64,000 bases of DNA from Pseudomonas sp. TH31 (GTDB taxonomy: Bacteria; Pseudomonadota; Gammaproteobacteria; Pseudomonadales; Pseudomonadaceae): positions 489,513 to 553,512 of the forward strand of contig NZ_JAEKEZ010000038.1 of the NCBI RefSeq assembly GCF_016650815.1, written 5' to 3'. Under the pieces are notes generated by a model. That model was given only the letters and a program-made list of their open reading frames with translations. It did no database searches and was not told where the DNA came from. The stretch's first letter is position 1; each line of letters starts with the position of its first letter. Below, piece by piece: positions 37,184 through 44,756 of the stretch. The translations under genes were made by a program, and so were the position numbers.

Positions 37184-37277
37184 CCTGTGGGAGCGGGCTT
37201 GCTCGCGAAGAGGCCGTGTCAGTCGACATCAATGCTCACTGAACCACCGCTTTCGCGAGCAAGCCCGCTCCCACAGG
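37184..37277. repeat. REPIN (inverted REP doublet)
   Basis: Arms 37184-37209 and 37252-37277 are reverse complements with core CTGTGGGAGCGGGCTTGCTC. The spacer CAGTCGACATCAATGCTCACTG is a relative of the spacers at 12567 and 25145. It separates two convergent genes. Confidence 0.85.
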
Positions 37278-37316
37278 TTATGCGCCTTAACTGACTGGCG
37301 TTTGGCATAGCGCCGA

Positions 37317-38642
37317 TCAAAGGTGACCGAAACTCAGCGGGTACTGAACCACGACATAAACCCGGTCGATGTCATCGCCCGCCTGGGCGCTGTTGGCCCG
37401 ATGTGACACATGGGACAGCTGCAAGGACAAGCCCTTGGCCGACCCCGATTGCACGACGTAGCGTAAATCGATGTCGCGCTCCCAGTGCCGTCCGCCATCA
37501 CCTTGTTGCGGCTGGTATTCACCGGTCGCTGCGTCGAACGGGTTGTAGGCACCGCCCTTGGGCGCATGGGTGCCGTCGATGTCGCGGCCCGTCACATAGC
37601 GGGTCATGAAGTTCAGCCCGGGAATGCCGAACGCCCCCAGGTCGAGGTCGTAGCGGGCTTGCCAGGAGCGCTCGTGGGCGCCGTTGAAGTCGGCGTACTT
37701 GATCGAGTTCGCGAGGTAAATGGAGTCGCCGCCGACGAAATCGAACGGGGTGTCGCCATTGATTTGCTGATAGGCCAGGGTGAATCCATGCGCACCAAGG
37801 GTGTACTTGCCCGACAGGCTGTAGGCCGTGTTGTCGATTGCCCCCGCCAGTGCCCGGCCGGTGTCTTGCGTGTGATAGAGATTGGCGTCGAGGAAAATAT
37901 CCGATTGCTTCAGGTGCAGATTGCCGTAGTACTGGTGCCAGGTGTCGCTCAGTTCGGAGGCGTACAACGCGCCGCCCAGCGGGCTGTTGGTGAACAGGTC
38001 GGCGCCGAGAAAGCTAATGCCGCCCGCCTCGGTGTTGGCACCGTACCCGTAGAAGTCACCCTTGCTCGATGAGCTGTCCTGGTTCTTGAACGCCGTGAAG
38101 TGCCCGGCCACCAGGTTCATCCCGTCGATTTCCCGGCTGTTCATCAGAAAACCCGTGGCGTACTCCGGTTGCAGGCGTTTGTCCGAGGTGTCGAACACCG
38201 GGGTTTCCACGCTCATTTCACCGAACGCCAGGGTGGTGCGGGACGCCTTGAGCTTGATTGCGCCGCCGCCACTGGAGAAGTTGCTTTCGCTACGGCCATC
38301 ATTATCAACCGGCAGTAATCCGGTGCCTGAATGTCCTTTGCCGCCGTCGAGCTTGAGCCCGAGAAAGGCGTGTGCGTCGAGACCGAACCCAATGCGGCCG
38401 TCGGTGAAACCGGATTCAAAAGAGCTGATAAAGCCTTGAGCCCATTCCTGTTTGTAACTCTTGCCCGCAGGCGAGGGTGAGCGGTAGTCGCTGTTGAGGT
38501 AGAAGTTTCGACTCAATACACCCAGCGTCGCGCCGTCCAGGAAGCCTTGCGCTATGGGTGCCGGTTCATCGGCCAGGACCGTGCCGGCGAACAGAATCGT
38601 CATGGCGGCAAGGGATTTACAGTGTCGTGCAGAAAAGGTCAT
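37317..38642 (-). CDS. OprD-family outer membrane porin
   Basis: A 441-residue substrate-specific porin. A signal peptide (MTFSARHCKSLAAMTILFAGTVLADE) precedes the beta-barrel, with the family start GFLDGATLGVLSRNFYLNSDYR and the terminal strand DDIDRVYVVVQYPLSFGHL ending near an aromatic residue for BAM recognition. OprD paralogues import amino acids, carboxylates or aromatic acids. It is 53 bp downstream of a YcaC-like hydrolase gene with a hairpin between them, and convergent with the 2OG oxygenase. Its substrate could be related to that of the neighbouring catabolic cluster, but no operator was seen upstream. Confidence 0.88.
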   Translation of the reverse strand: MTFSARHCKSLAAMTILFAGTVLADEPAPIAQGFLDGATLGVLSRNFYLNSDYRSPSPAGKSYKQEWAQGFISSFESGFTDGRIGFGLDAHAFLGLKLDGGKGHSGTGLLPVDNDGRSESNFSSGGGAIKLKASRTTLAFGEMSVETPVFDTSDKRLQPEYATGFLMNSREIDGMNLVAGHFTAFKNQDSSSSKGDFYGYGANTEAGGISFLGADLFTNSPLGGALYASELSDTWHQYYGNLHLKQSDIFLDANLYHTQDTGRALAGAIDNTAYSLSGKYTLGAHGFTLAYQQINGDTPFDFVGGDSIYLANSIKYADFNGAHERSWQARYDLDLGAFGIPGLNFMTRYVTGRDIDGTHAPKGGAYNPFDAATGEYQPQQGDGGRHWERDIDLRYVVQSGSAKGLSLQLSHVSHRANSAQAGDDIDRVYVVVQYPLSFGHL

Positions 38643-38659
38643 GGGTGATCACCACGAGG

Positions 38660-38688
38660 CAGCGACTGCGCAGGACCCGCAGTCGCTG
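38660..38688. terminator. Perfect 11-bp hairpin between hydrolase and porin genes
   Basis: CAGCGACTGCG (38660-38670) and CGCAGTCGCTG (38678-38688) are exact reverse complements with a 7-base loop. The T-run (38689-38694) follows only in plus orientation, whereas both flanking genes are on the minus strand. It could stop antisense or read-through plus-strand transcripts, or stabilise the hydrolase mRNA end. Confidence 0.5.
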
Positions 38689-38695
38689 TTTTTTC

Positions 38696-39349
38696 TTAAT
38701 GGCCTTCGGAAGCGCCAAACATGGTCTTGGCGTAGATCAAGCCCAAACCATAAGAACCCCCATTGGCGATCGAGGTTTTCACGGTTTCTTCATAGGTCTC
38801 GGTACGCGCCCAGTCACGTTGCAGTTCCAGCAGGTATTGCAGCGACGTCATCGGCCGGGCACCGAGCTGGACCATGCGCTGGATCGCCATTTCATGGGCT
38901 TCGATCGAAACATCGCCGCAGGCATCGGCAATGAAGTACACCTCGAAGCCCTGGTCGATGGCCGACAAGGCCGGGCCGACGATGCACACCGAGGTCCACA
39001 GGCCGGCCAGGACGATTTTCTGCTTGCCGAACGTGTTGACTTCAACGGCGATGCGCTCGTCTTCCCAGGTGTTCATGCTGGTGCGATCGATCACGTGATG
39101 TTCCGGGAACACCGACTTGATTTCGTCGAAGATCGGCCCGGAAAAACTCTTCTCGGCGACGGTGGTGAGGATGGTCGAGACCTTGAATCCACGAGCCGCC
39201 TTGGCCACCAGCGCCGCATTGTTGCGCAGGGTCACGGCGTCGATGGACTTGGTCGCAAAGGACATCTGCGACTGGTGGTCGATCATGATCAGGGTGTGGT
39301 CGGTTGGAGTCAGCAGGGTTTTGCCGGGTACTGCTTTTGCAATGGCCAT
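38696..39349 (-). CDS. YcaC-like isochorismatase-family cysteine hydrolase (second copy)
   Basis: A 217-residue hydrolase. The triad is Asp in IMIDHQSQMSF, Lys in FGKQKIVLAGL and Cys in WTSVCIVGPA. It shares the family pattern with the protein at 24255-24899 (HQPQMSF, SFSG, FPEHHVIDRTSMNTWED) and is clearly a paralogue. AAGGA lies 8 bases before ATG 39349; a GTG one codon earlier is possible. It is the first gene of a probable two-gene unit with the OprD porin downstream. The interval 39353-39492 upstream holds no gene. Confidence 0.87.
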   Translation of the reverse strand: MAIAKAVPGKTLLTPTDHTLIMIDHQSQMSFATKSIDAVTLRNNAALVAKAARGFKVSTILTTVAEKSFSGPIFDEIKSVFPEHHVIDRTSMNTWEDERIAVEVNTFGKQKIVLAGLWTSVCIVGPALSAIDQGFEVYFIADACGDVSIEAHEMAIQRMVQLGARPMTSLQYLLELQRDWARTETYEETVKTSIANGGSYGLGLIYAKTMFGASEGH

Positions 39350-39492
39350 CACAAGGTCCTTACGGGAGGGAGTGAAGGGCCATGGTTGCGCAGATTCGGG
39401 CGGGGATATTGAGTCGGTGTGCTGTGTTTGGTTTTTTGCGGGGATGAGGCGCCAAGCCCTGCGCGATGTTCATTTATCGCGCAGGGCTTCTA

Positions 39493-41196
39493 TCATTGCT
39501 TCACGTAGCGCCCCGGTGCCGACTCGATTGCCGGGTAACGGGCATTTCCGATACTCAGCACCGAAGGTTGGCGCTCCCCGGCGTGACTGGCCAGCCAGAC
39601 GCACCAGTCATTCCACCAGCTCCCCGGATGCTGGTCTGCATTCTTGAACCAGGTGTCCGGGTTTTTGCTGACGCGGTTGTTGGTCCAGTAATGACGCTTG
39701 TGGTTGGCCGGCGGGTTGATCACCCCGGCGATATGCCCCGACGCGCCGAGTACAAAGCGCTTGGTCCCGCCCAGCAGATTGGTGCTGGCGTAAGCGCTGC
39801 GCCACGGCACGATGTGGTCGTCATGGGTGGCAAGGATATACGCCGGCGCCTCGATGGCCCGCAGGTCCAGCTTGACTCCACAGCAATCCAGTTCGGCGGA
39901 TTTCAGGTCGTTCTGCAGGTAGGTATGGCGCAAGTACCAGCAATACATCGGGCCGGGCAGATTGGTGCTGTCGTTGTTCCAGAACAACAGGTCCAACGCG
40001 ATTGGCTTCAGGCCCTTGAGGTACTTGTCGACGTTGTAGTTCCACCACAGGTCATTGGGGCGCAACAGCGAGAAGGTGTTGCCCATGTCCTCGCCCTTGA
40101 ACAAGCCTATGGGGCCGTCCTTTCCGCCAATGGTGCGTTCGCGGTAGGCCACCAGTTGTTCGTCGACGAAGATGTCGATGGGACCGGTGTCGAGGTAATC
40201 GAGGAAGGTGGTCAACAGACTGACGCTGGCGATTTCTTTATCGCCGCGCGCGGCCAGGACCGCCAGCGCCGTGCTTAACAACGTGCCGCCGATGCAGAAA
40301 CCGACGCAGTTGGGCCGTTGCTCGCCGCTGATTTCGCGGGTCACTTGCAGGCCCTTGATGATGCCGGTTTCGATCAGGTCATCCCAGGTGGTGTTGGCGT
40401 GCGCCTGGTCGAAGTTGCGCCAGGACATCAGAAACACCGGGTGCCCTTGCTGCAACAGGTGGCGGATCATCGAGTTGTCGGGGCGCAGGTCGAGGATGTA
40501 GTACTTGTTGATCGACGGCGGCACGACGAACACCGGGCGGCGGTACTGGGTTTCGGTTTGCGGGTAGTACTGAATCAGCTGGAACAGTTCGTTCTCGAAC
40601 ACCACCTCGCCAGGAGTGGTGGCCAGATCCACACCGACCTTGAAGGCGTTGCTGTCGCACTGGCGCATCTTGCCTTCTTGCAGGTCGCTGGCCAGGTGCA
40701 GCAACCCCGTGAGCAGGCTGGCACCCTGGGTGTCGACCACTCGTTGCAAGGCATCCGGGTTACTCGCCAGGAAGTTGCTCGGCGCACCGGCGGCGATGGC
40801 TTGCTCCACCAGATACAGCAGGCGCTGGCGCGGCTTCTTTTCCTTGATCGGCAGCTTGTCCAGCAACTTCAACAGGAACCCGGCGTTGAGCAGGTAAAAC
40901 GCGGCGAGGGAACCGAACAGCGGTTGGCTCCAGTTGCCGCTGGCAAATCGTCGGTCTTCGAAGGTAAACGGCTGGCCAGTCATCAGGCGCTGGCCGAGGT
41001 CGCCCCATTGCAGTTGGTAGTCCGATTGCAGGCTGTCGAGGGTGCCGCGAGGCAGGTCGAACCAGTCGTTGTATTCATGCCCTGTAAACCATGGATTGGT
41101 GCTGACCCACAGGCGTAATTGTTGCACTGCAAAGGACGCAATGAACGGAACCTGGCCGGACCAGTAAGTGTTGAAGGTGTGCGCGTTGTTATCCAT
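39493..41196 (-). CDS. phaC: Poly(3-hydroxyalkanoate) synthase, short-chain (PHB) type
   Basis: A 567-residue polymerase that joins 3-hydroxybutyryl-CoA units. The lipase-like box GFCIGGT holds the catalytic Cys301; the partner Asp is in THDDHIVPW and the His in SGHIAGVINPP. The N-terminal PhaC domain FSFEDRRF-like motif (TFEDRRFASGNW) is present. The ATG at 41196 has AAGGAG upstream. It stands last in the phaB-phaA-phaC order, as in the phb locus of Pseudomonas sp. 61-3, and not next to phaZ/phaD as the medium-chain synthases phaC1/phaC2 do. Confidence 0.92.
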   Translation of the reverse strand: MDNNAHTFNTYWSGQVPFIASFAVQQLRLWVSTNPWFTGHEYNDWFDLPRGTLDSLQSDYQLQWGDLGQRLMTGQPFTFEDRRFASGNWSQPLFGSLAAFYLLNAGFLLKLLDKLPIKEKKPRQRLLYLVEQAIAAGAPSNFLASNPDALQRVVDTQGASLLTGLLHLASDLQEGKMRQCDSNAFKVGVDLATTPGEVVFENELFQLIQYYPQTETQYRRPVFVVPPSINKYYILDLRPDNSMIRHLLQQGHPVFLMSWRNFDQAHANTTWDDLIETGIIKGLQVTREISGEQRPNCVGFCIGGTLLSTALAVLAARGDKEIASVSLLTTFLDYLDTGPIDIFVDEQLVAYRERTIGGKDGPIGLFKGEDMGNTFSLLRPNDLWWNYNVDKYLKGLKPIALDLLFWNNDSTNLPGPMYCWYLRHTYLQNDLKSAELDCCGVKLDLRAIEAPAYILATHDDHIVPWRSAYASTNLLGGTKRFVLGASGHIAGVINPPANHKRHYWTNNRVSKNPDTWFKNADQHPGSWWNDWCVWLASHAGERQPSVLSIGNARYPAIESAPGRYVKQ

Positions 41197-41229
41197 GGAA
41201 CTCCTTGCCCACAAAGATAAACCGGGCAG

Positions 41230-41262
41230 AAAAAAGCGCGGCACCGTGCTGCGGTGCCGCGT
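41230..41262 (-). terminator. Intrinsic terminator between phaA and phaC
   Basis: On the minus strand a 10-bp perfect stem (CGCGGCACCG/CGGTGCCGCG, plus coordinates 41237-41261) with a 5-base loop is followed by GCTTTTTT. It lies 30 bp after the phaA stop and 34 bp before the phaC ATG, inside the presumed operon, so it should reduce phaC expression relative to phaBA. Confidence 0.82.
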
Positions 41263-41291
41263 CAGTAGCTAAGGCAAGCAGTTCGGTGTGA

Positions 41292-42470
41292 CTAGCGCTC
41301 GATGACCAGGCTGACGCCTTGCCCGCCGCCGATGCACAACGTGGCCAGGCCTTTGTGGCCATCGCGGCGGATCAGCTCAAACAGCAGCGAGACCAGAATC
41401 CGCGCACCCGATGCGCCAATCGGATGACCGAGGGCAATTGCACCGCCATTGACGTTGACCTTGCTGGTGTCCCAGCCCAGTTCCTTGGCGACCGCCAGTG
41501 ACTGGGCGGCGAAGGCTTCGTTGGCTTCGATCAGGTCCAGGTCGGTGAGATTCCAGCCGGCCTTCTCCAGTACCAGGCGGGTCGCCGGGACCGGGCCGAT
41601 GCCCATGATCGATGGGTCTACACCGGCACTGGCGTAAGCCTTGATCCGCGCCAGAATCGGTAACCCCAAGGCCTGAGCCTTGGCGGCGCTGGCCAGTAAC
41701 AGCACGGCGGCACCATCGTTGAGGGTCGACGAATTGCCGGCGGTGACGCTGCCGTCTTTCTGGAACGCCGGTTTGAGTTTGCCCAGGGACTGGAGGCTGC
41801 TGTCTGGCCGTGGCTGTTCATCGGTGTCGAAGGCCAGCGGTTCACCCTTGCGCTGGGGAATCAGGATCGGGGTGATTTCACGCTTGAAGTAACCAGCCTC
41901 GATGGCCGCGGCGGCTTTCTGTTGCGAGGTGGCGGCGAAGGTATCTTGTTGCTCGCGCGTGAGGCTGTACTTCTGCGCCAGGTTCTCCGCGGTAATGCCC
42001 ATGTGGTAGTCGTTGAACGCATCCCACAAACCGTCCTGGATCACGCTGTCTTGCAGTTGCGCATGGCCCAGGCGCAAGCCGGTTCGGGCCTTGGGCAACA
42101 CGTAGGGTGCCAGGCTCATGTTTTCCTGACCGCCGGCAATCACCAGTTCCGCGTCACCACAGCGGATCGCCTGAACCGCCAGTTGCACAGCCTTGAGGCC
42201 TGAACCGCAGACTTTGTTCAACGTCATCGCGGGGGTGGTGAAGGGCAGGCCGGCCTTGATCGCGGTCTGGCGTGCCGGGTTTTGCCCCGAACCGGCGCTG
42301 AGCACCTGGCCGAGGATCACTTCATCGATTTGTTCTGCGCTGATGCCCGTCTGTTCCAGCAGGCGGCGAATCAGCGCCGCACCCAGTTCAGTGGCCGGTA
42401 TCGCGGACAAGGCACCCTGGAAGCTGCCGATGGCGGTACGAGTGGCGGCAACGATTACGACTTCGTTCAT
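41292..42470 (-). CDS. phaA: Acetyl-CoA C-acetyltransferase (beta-ketothiolase)
   Basis: A 392-residue thiolase that condenses two acetyl-CoA to acetoacetyl-CoA. The acyl-accepting Cys is in LNKVCGSGLKAV, the active-site His in GHPIGASGARI and the second Cys in LCIGGGQGV. The start MNEVVIVAATRTAIGSFQGAL at 42470 is the family N-terminus. It lies between phaB and phaC, so it supplies the PHB precursor rather than acting in general ketone catabolism. Confidence 0.92.
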   Translation of the reverse strand: MNEVVIVAATRTAIGSFQGALSAIPATELGAALIRRLLEQTGISAEQIDEVILGQVLSAGSGQNPARQTAIKAGLPFTTPAMTLNKVCGSGLKAVQLAVQAIRCGDAELVIAGGQENMSLAPYVLPKARTGLRLGHAQLQDSVIQDGLWDAFNDYHMGITAENLAQKYSLTREQQDTFAATSQQKAAAAIEAGYFKREITPILIPQRKGEPLAFDTDEQPRPDSSLQSLGKLKPAFQKDGSVTAGNSSTLNDGAAVLLLASAAKAQALGLPILARIKAYASAGVDPSIMGIGPVPATRLVLEKAGWNLTDLDLIEANEAFAAQSLAVAKELGWDTSKVNVNGGAIALGHPIGASGARILVSLLFELIRRDGHKGLATLCIGGGQGVSLVIER

Positions 42471-42527
42471 GCGTGACCTCATTAAGATTGTGTCGAACGG
42501 GAGCAGGGCCTCCATGCCCTGACAGGC

Positions 42528-43274
42528 CTACTGCATGTTCATGCCGCCGTTGACCGAAAAGTCGGCTCCGGTGCTGTAGGCCGATTCATCGGAAGCCAGC
42601 CAGGCGACGATGGAGGCGATTTCTTCCGGTTGACCCAGGCGTCCGACCGGGGTGGCGGCGATCATGCTGTCGAGGATGTCCGGGCGAATGGCCGCGGTCA
42701 TGCTGGTCTGGATGTAGCCCGGCGAAACCGTATTGACGGTCACGCCCTTGCCCGAGACTTCCCGCGCCAGGGCCATGGTGAAGCCGTGGATGCCGGCCTT
42801 GGCCGCGCTGTAGTTGGTCTGGCCGAACTGGCCGCGCTGACCGTTGATGGAAGAGATGTTGATCACTCGCCCCCAGCCTTTGCTCAACATGCCCTCAATC
42901 ACCTGTTTGGTGGTGTTGAACAAGCCGCTGAGGTTGGTGCCGATCACGGCGTTCCAGTCTTCGGGGGTGAGTTTGCGAAACGAGGCGTCCCGGGTGATGC
43001 CGGCGTTGTTGACCAGCACATCGACCGGCCCGACCGTTTCCCTGACCAGCTCGAAAGCCTTGCGGGTCGACTCCCAGTCGGTGATGTCGCCATACACGAA
43101 TTCGAATTCATAGCCCGCCGCCAACTGGCTCGCGGCCCACTCGTTCTTGCGGCTGGAGTTGGCGCTGCAACCCACCACAACCTTGAAACCTTCCTTGTAA
43201 AGACGCTGGCTGATCGCCGTACCAATCCCACCCATACCACCGGTTACCAATGCAATACGACCAAGCGACTTCAT
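42528..43274 (-). CDS. phaB: Acetoacetyl-CoA reductase
   Basis: A 248-residue SDR-family NADPH-dependent reductase giving (R)-3-hydroxybutyryl-CoA. NADP-binding TGGMGGIGTAISQRL, NNAGITRD, catalytic Ser in NISSINGQRGQFGQ and Tyr-x3-Lys in TNYSAAKAG are all visible. The start MKSLGRIALVTGG has AAGGAGC just upstream. It is the first gene of the phaBAC operon and faces the AraC regulator across 241 bp. Confidence 0.93.
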   Translation of the reverse strand: MKSLGRIALVTGGMGGIGTAISQRLYKEGFKVVVGCSANSSRKNEWAASQLAAGYEFEFVYGDITDWESTRKAFELVRETVGPVDVLVNNAGITRDASFRKLTPEDWNAVIGTNLSGLFNTTKQVIEGMLSKGWGRVINISSINGQRGQFGQTNYSAAKAGIHGFTMALAREVSGKGVTVNTVSPGYIQTSMTAAIRPDILDSMIAATPVGRLGQPEEIASIVAWLASDESAYSTGADFSVNGGMNMQ

Positions 43275-43515
43275 ATGCTCCTTCCCTTTTATATTTTGCG
43301 CTGCAAGATGGCAGGATTGTTCGGCATTCCCGGGGGCTGGGGAAGTGTTGTGAGGTGACGCAATGGTGTCCAACGGTGCCATGCCTGGCTAAAAACGAGG
43401 AGTACCTATACTGGGATCAACACTCGCCACTGAGCGGCCCGTTATTATTTGATTCAGCGCAGATCGGTTATGGCTCCGGACAGGATGTTCGGTTCCACAG
43501 GTCATTGAGGACGCC

Positions 43516-44553
43516 ATGTACAGAATGAGTTCCGGCTATGCCAGCGTGCTGGTCAATACGCTCTCGGCTCAAGGGCTGGATGTCGCCAGTCTGTGCCTTG
43601 AGGCTGGACAGGACATCAATCTCGCGAACCAACCCGGAGCGTTTTGCGAGCGACGTGCGATCTATCGACTATGGGCGCTGGCGGCACAGGCCAGTGGTGA
43701 TCCCGATATCGGCCTGAAAGCCTATGGCAACTTCCATCCCGGCAGTTTTCAGATTGTCGGCTACACCATGATGTCCAGTCTGAACCTGAAAAAGGCCCTT
43801 GAACGGCTGGTGCGTTTCAGCCCGTTGATCGGTACCGGGTTCAGCCTGTTTTTCATGGCCGAGCAGCAGCACTATCGATTGGCCGCGCTGGATCATCAGC
43901 AGGCCGGCTCGGTCAAACCACGGCAATATGTCGACGCTGGCCTGGCGTCCTTGATGGGGTTCTGTCGCTGGCTGGCTGGCGGCAACTCGCCGCAACCGCT
44001 GCAGGTGGAGTTCAGTTATCCAGAACCTGAAGACACGTCTGAACATCGGCGTTTGTTTGGCTGCAACCTGCAGTTTGACGCGGCCTACGACAGCATTCTG
44101 TTCGACGGCCAGGAAGTGCTGCGCCCGTTGAGCATGGCCAACGAGGCGCTGGCGGTGTTGCATGACAGTTTTGCCGAAGCGCAACTGGAGCTGCTGTTTG
44201 GTTTCTCGATTGTCGGCAGGATTCGCGCGTTGATTACCGAGCGGTTGAGCCAGGGGCAGGGGCCGTACGATATGGAGTCGATCGCCGCCGCGTTGAATAT
44301 CAGCAAACGCACACTGCAACGAACGCTGGAAAAGGATGGGACGCAATTCAAGGATGTGCAGAGCGCGGTGCGCCGGCAACTGGCGGATTTTTACTTGCGC
44401 CATTCTCATTTCAACATGAAGCATGTGGCGTATTTGCTTGGCTTTCATGATCACAGCAGTTTCAACAAGGCGTGCAGCCGCTGGTTCGGGATGACGCCGG
44501 GGCAGTATCGGGCGGATGAATCCCTTGAAGTGGAAGAGGCTGTGCCGGTTTGA
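43516..44553 (+). CDS. phbR: AraC-family regulator of the PHB operon (PhbR-like)
   Basis: A 345-residue activator with an N-terminal Arabinose_bd/OruR-like domain (SGYASVLVNTLSAQGLDVASLCLEAGQ) and a C-terminal AraC double HTH (DMESIAAALNISKRTLQRTL...NMKHVAYLLGFHDHSSFNKACSRWFGMTPGQYR). AGGA lies 7 bases before ATG 43516. Its position, divergent from phaBAC, equals that of phbR in Pseudomonas sp. 61-3, where it activates the phb operon. The intergenic 43275-43515 would hold both promoters; no clear operator repeat was recognised there. Confidence 0.85.
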   Translation: MYRMSSGYASVLVNTLSAQGLDVASLCLEAGQDINLANQPGAFCERRAIYRLWALAAQASGDPDIGLKAYGNFHPGSFQIVGYTMMSSLNLKKALERLVRFSPLIGTGFSLFFMAEQQHYRLAALDHQQAGSVKPRQYVDAGLASLMGFCRWLAGGNSPQPLQVEFSYPEPEDTSEHRRLFGCNLQFDAAYDSILFDGQEVLRPLSMANEALAVLHDSFAEAQLELLFGFSIVGRIRALITERLSQGQGPYDMESIAAALNISKRTLQRTLEKDGTQFKDVQSAVRRQLADFYLRHSHFNMKHVAYLLGFHDHSSFNKACSRWFGMTPGQYRADESLEVEEAVPV

Positions 44554-44587
44554 GGTAGCCGCTGGCGGTGCCTGCGTCCGGCTTGTT

Positions 44588-44732
44588 GTAGCAGCTGCCG
44601 AGCCCGCGAGGCTGCGTCCGGCTGCGCAGCAGTCGCAAAACCCGGATGCACGGTCTTCCTGAAACACCGCGCGGCCTGAATTGACGACTGCTGCGCAGTC
44701 GAACGCAGCCTCGCGGGCTCGGCAGCTGCTAC
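44588..44732. repeat. Large inverted repeat with 48-nt arms
   Basis: Arms 44588-44635 and 44685-44732 are imperfect reverse complements (GCAGCTGCCGAGCCCGCGAG and CTCGCGGGCTCGGCAGCTGC at the outer ends, CTGCGCAGCAGTCG and CGACTGCTGCGCAG inside). The sequence family differs from the GTGGGAGCG REPINs. It separates the convergent phbR and DUF3141 genes and could act as a two-way transcript end. Confidence 0.8.
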
Positions 44733-44756
44733 CCAATCGCATTCCAGCATTGCAGG

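Noticed and set aside
43275..43515. Sigma-54 promoter for phaB
   Set aside because: A TGGCAC is present on the minus strand but no TTGC at the right spacing was found.
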